In this document: in pieces, positions 6,436-7,938 of the stretch
How positions within the stretch are numbered: position 1 is the first letter of the stretch
How the letters are laid out: each line of letters begins with the position of its first letter
NCBI GenBank assembly: GCA_016765265.1
Contig: JAESQG010000360.1
Coordinates: 2,979-10,916 of the forward strand
From: Pseudomonadales bacterium
GTDB lineage: Bacteria; Pseudomonadota; Gammaproteobacteria; Pseudomonadales; DC-out160
Length of the DNA stretch: 7,938 nt
Direction of reading: 5' to 3'
Made by a program: the position numbers and the translations under genes
The notes under the pieces: model-generated
Told to the model about the DNA's origin: nothing
What the model saw: only the letters and a program-made list of their open reading frames with translations
Databases searched by the model: none

Positions 6436-7101
6436 TTAAGAAGATTTCGCAGAAGGGTCAATAAACACTCCCTTAGCCTCGGCTGTTTTTACCCCATCAG
6501 CAGAAATAAAGCCCTGCACTATAATCTTTCGGCCACTGTCCCTAACCACCTCAGCCTCTAAGTGCAGTTTTTCATATAACGGCGTGCCTTTCATGTAGCG
6601 AATATCTAGCTTACCGGTGACAGCAAATCTATCAATCATGGTCATCGATCGGGCTAATAAGATGTCAAATATCCCAGCGATGATTCCACCGTGGACTCTT
6701 CGAAATGGCCCCTGGAAAGCATCTCCCAATACAGTTTCACCAATGATTTTATTTCCCTCTCGTCGAAAATCGATACGGGGAGCAGAAGGATGTGATCTAC
6801 CAATCCAAGGATCAGAATCGTAAATATCGAACAAATCCTGCATCGACCCTTGCTGTTTCACTAATCGGTTCGCGGCATCCACTGTACGTATCTTGCCATA
6901 GCCTTCCAAATTAGCAATTTGCTCCTCAAGAACCTCAGCCACTTGAGACAGCTCTTTCGTAGGAGCATCAATCCTAACTAGAATATCGTTCATTTTTTTC
7001 ATCGCATTTGCAACGCGCCGCTGAGGAAGATTATGAGTATCCCCCTCGTTCTCAACAAGTTCCCATCCATTTTGATGAGAATAATTTTTCGCTTCTGTCA
7101 T
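6436..7101 (-). CDS. PaaI-family hotdog-fold acyl-CoA thioesterase
   Basis: This is a probable cytoplasmic thioesterase that hydrolyses acyl-CoA; the substrate is unknown. From the chosen start the protein has 221 residues. Residues 1-95 form a helical N-terminal extension (QRRVANAMKKMNDILVRI and a Glu-rich helix ELSQVAEVLEEQIANL). The hotdog domain follows: SAPRIDFRREGNKIIGETVLGDAFQG, then RRVHGGIIAGIFDILLARS (136-152). This is the helix motif of PaaI/4HBT enzymes, with His137-Gly-Gly and the probable catalytic Asp146. KLDIRYMKGTPL and KIIVQGFI are the later strands. The ATG at 7101 is preferred because the open frame upstream (to ATG 7173) adds only a basic tail (KTRKLRSTTKTLQKR) of unconserved look. 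Neither start has a strong ribosome binding site; AAGAAG lies about ten bases before 7101. The gene diverges from the IS6 relic at 7266. PaaI proteins with such N-terminal extensions occur in fatty acid and steroid catabolism clusters; no such neighbours are seen here. Confidence 0.87.
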   Translation of the reverse strand: MTEAKNYSHQNGWELVENEGDTHNLPQRRVANAMKKMNDILVRIDAPTKELSQVAEVLEEQIANLEGYGKIRTVDAANRLVKQQGSMQDLFDIYDSDPWIGRSHPSAPRIDFRREGNKIIGETVLGDAFQGPFRRVHGGIIAGIFDILLARSMTMIDRFAVTGKLDIRYMKGTPLYEKLHLEAEVVRDSGRKIIVQGFISADGVKTAEAKGVFIDPSAKSS

Positions 7102-7265
7102 GATTAATATACTTCTTTGAACAATCCGTTTTTGGAGTGTTTTCGTTGTGGATCTTAGTTTCCGGGTTTTCATCCGAGCGACTTAAGTGGTTTCGTCGCA
7201 TGCGGGCCGTCTAAACTACTGCATGTTAGAATGAATATTATAAATCCGACACAAAAGAGTAATTC

Positions 7266-7920
7266 ATGATCCCATTTAAAGGCCGACATACTCCAGGAGA
7301 AATCATCCTTCAGTGTGTTCGCTGGTACTGTGCGCACCCACTGAGCTATCGAAACATTGAAGAAATGATGGCAGAACGAGGTATCGTTATCGATCATAGC
7401 ACATTGAATCGGTGGGTGATTCACTACTCTTCTCAGCTTGAAAAAGCCTTCCATAATAAGAAGAAAAGACCGGGTGATCGATGGCGGATGGACGAGACCT
7501 ATCTAAAGATCAAGGGCAATGGAGATACTTCTACCGTAGTGTCGATAAGCAAGGTAACACAATTTATTTTCTACTTACAGCTAAGCGAGATAAGAAATCG
7601 GCTCTACGTGTCTTCACAAAAGCCATCGGTAGAAATGGTAAACCTGGCTTAATAAATATCGATAAAGCGGTGCCAATAAAGCCGGTATCAATTGTTTTAA
7701 TGCAGCGAACAAACGACGAATTAGAATTCGATCCTGTCAATATTTGAATAATGTCGTACCCAATACACTCGCTGCACTCATGGGGCAAGCTTTGGAGCAA
7801 GATCATCATCGAATAAAGCGCATTACTCGTTTGAGCAATTTTACGCCCTAGCTTCGTAAGCCGAAAACCGTTTATAAATTTTTACTGACGGCGTTTAGAA
7901 TTGCGACAAAACCAAAATAG
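7266..7920 (+). pseudogene. IS6-family transposase, full length but frameshifted
   Basis: An IS6/IS26-type DDE transposase (family about 230 residues) can be followed nearly end to end. FKGRHTPGEIILQCVRWYCAHPLSYRNIEEMMAERG and DHSTLNRWV form the N-terminal helix-turn-helix region. RWRMDETYLKIKG carries the first Asp (residue 76). Loss of one base at about 7515-7517 moves the frame to QWRYFYRSVDKQGNTIYFLLTAKRDKKSALRVFTKAIGRNGKPGLINIDK, with the second Asp. A second one-base loss in an A-run (7664-7666) moves it to GANKAGINCFNAANKRRIRIRSCQYLNNVV. Then 36 extra bases (7759-7794) precede EQDHHRIKRITR, with the catalytic Glu. A TAG at 7849-7851 follows, and the frame closes at 7918-7920. An AAAGAG ribosome binding site lies six bases before ATG 7266. 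I could not see the terminal repeats. All three catalytic residues survive, so decay looks recent. Confidence 0.92.
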
Positions 7921-7938
7921 ATGCTACAGACTTATTGA

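Noticed and set aside
7170..7454. Minus-strand 94-codon frame touching the thioesterase start
   Set aside because: It is antisense to the IS6 transposase, whose plus-strand reading is conserved.

Overview
The window looks like a decaying, insertion-sequence-rich stretch of a gammaproteobacterial chromosome, moderately AT-rich. The Gram-negative assignment rests on a lipoprotein with a lipobox and on two beta-barrel outer-membrane proteins. Gammaproteobacteria is my inference from the overall flavour of the protein families. Only three genes look intact: a JmjC/cupin_8 oxygenase (34-963, minus), a DUF4266 small lipoprotein (3284-3511, minus) and a PaaI-type hotdog thioesterase (6436-7101, minus). 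The rest is gene wreckage and gene-poor spacer.

Layout. 34-963 encodes the cupin oxygenase, with a 15-base tandem duplication (994-1023) just upstream. 1184-1234 is a scrap of an IS6-type transposase (minus) and 1657-1782 a scrap of an IS3-type OrfB (plus), both in spacer with no recognisable gene. 1952-3511 (minus) is a two-gene unit: the DUF4266 lipoprotein, then a DUF3570 outer-membrane barrel gene that overlaps it and is broken by one frameshift near 2345. 3539-3951 is spacer. 3952 onward is the end of a Tn3-family transposon, followed by the 3' part of its transposase gene (4051 to about 5251, minus), with a frameshift, an internal stop and an internal deletion. A REP-like palindrome (5251-5274) sits at its broken edge. 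5486-5956 (plus) is the C-terminal part of a FadL/OMPP1-like barrel. 5963-6028 is a large imperfect inverted repeat. 6112-6204 is the left end of an IS3 element with the first codons of orfA. 7266-7920 (plus) is a nearly full-length IS6 transposase with two one-base frameshifts, an apparent in-frame insertion and an internal stop.

How the genes relate. DUF4266 and DUF3570 proteins are normally neighbours, commonly with a thioredoxin-like protein and an ApbE flavin transferase. No such partners are visible here and the barrel gene is broken, so this is probably a remnant of a cell-envelope system. A perfect 21-base inverted repeat (3882-3902 and 6311-6331) brackets the Tn3 relic, the barrel fragment and the IS3 end. 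It may mark the ends of a further mobile unit or copies of one. I see no complete novel system. The most distinctive items are the orphaned DUF4266/DUF3570 pair, the bracketing repeat and the intact oxygenase. The pattern of many transposases broken by single-base deletions fits relaxed selection, as in a host-associated or recently bottlenecked genome. Assembly or read errors are the alternative for the one-base frameshifts.
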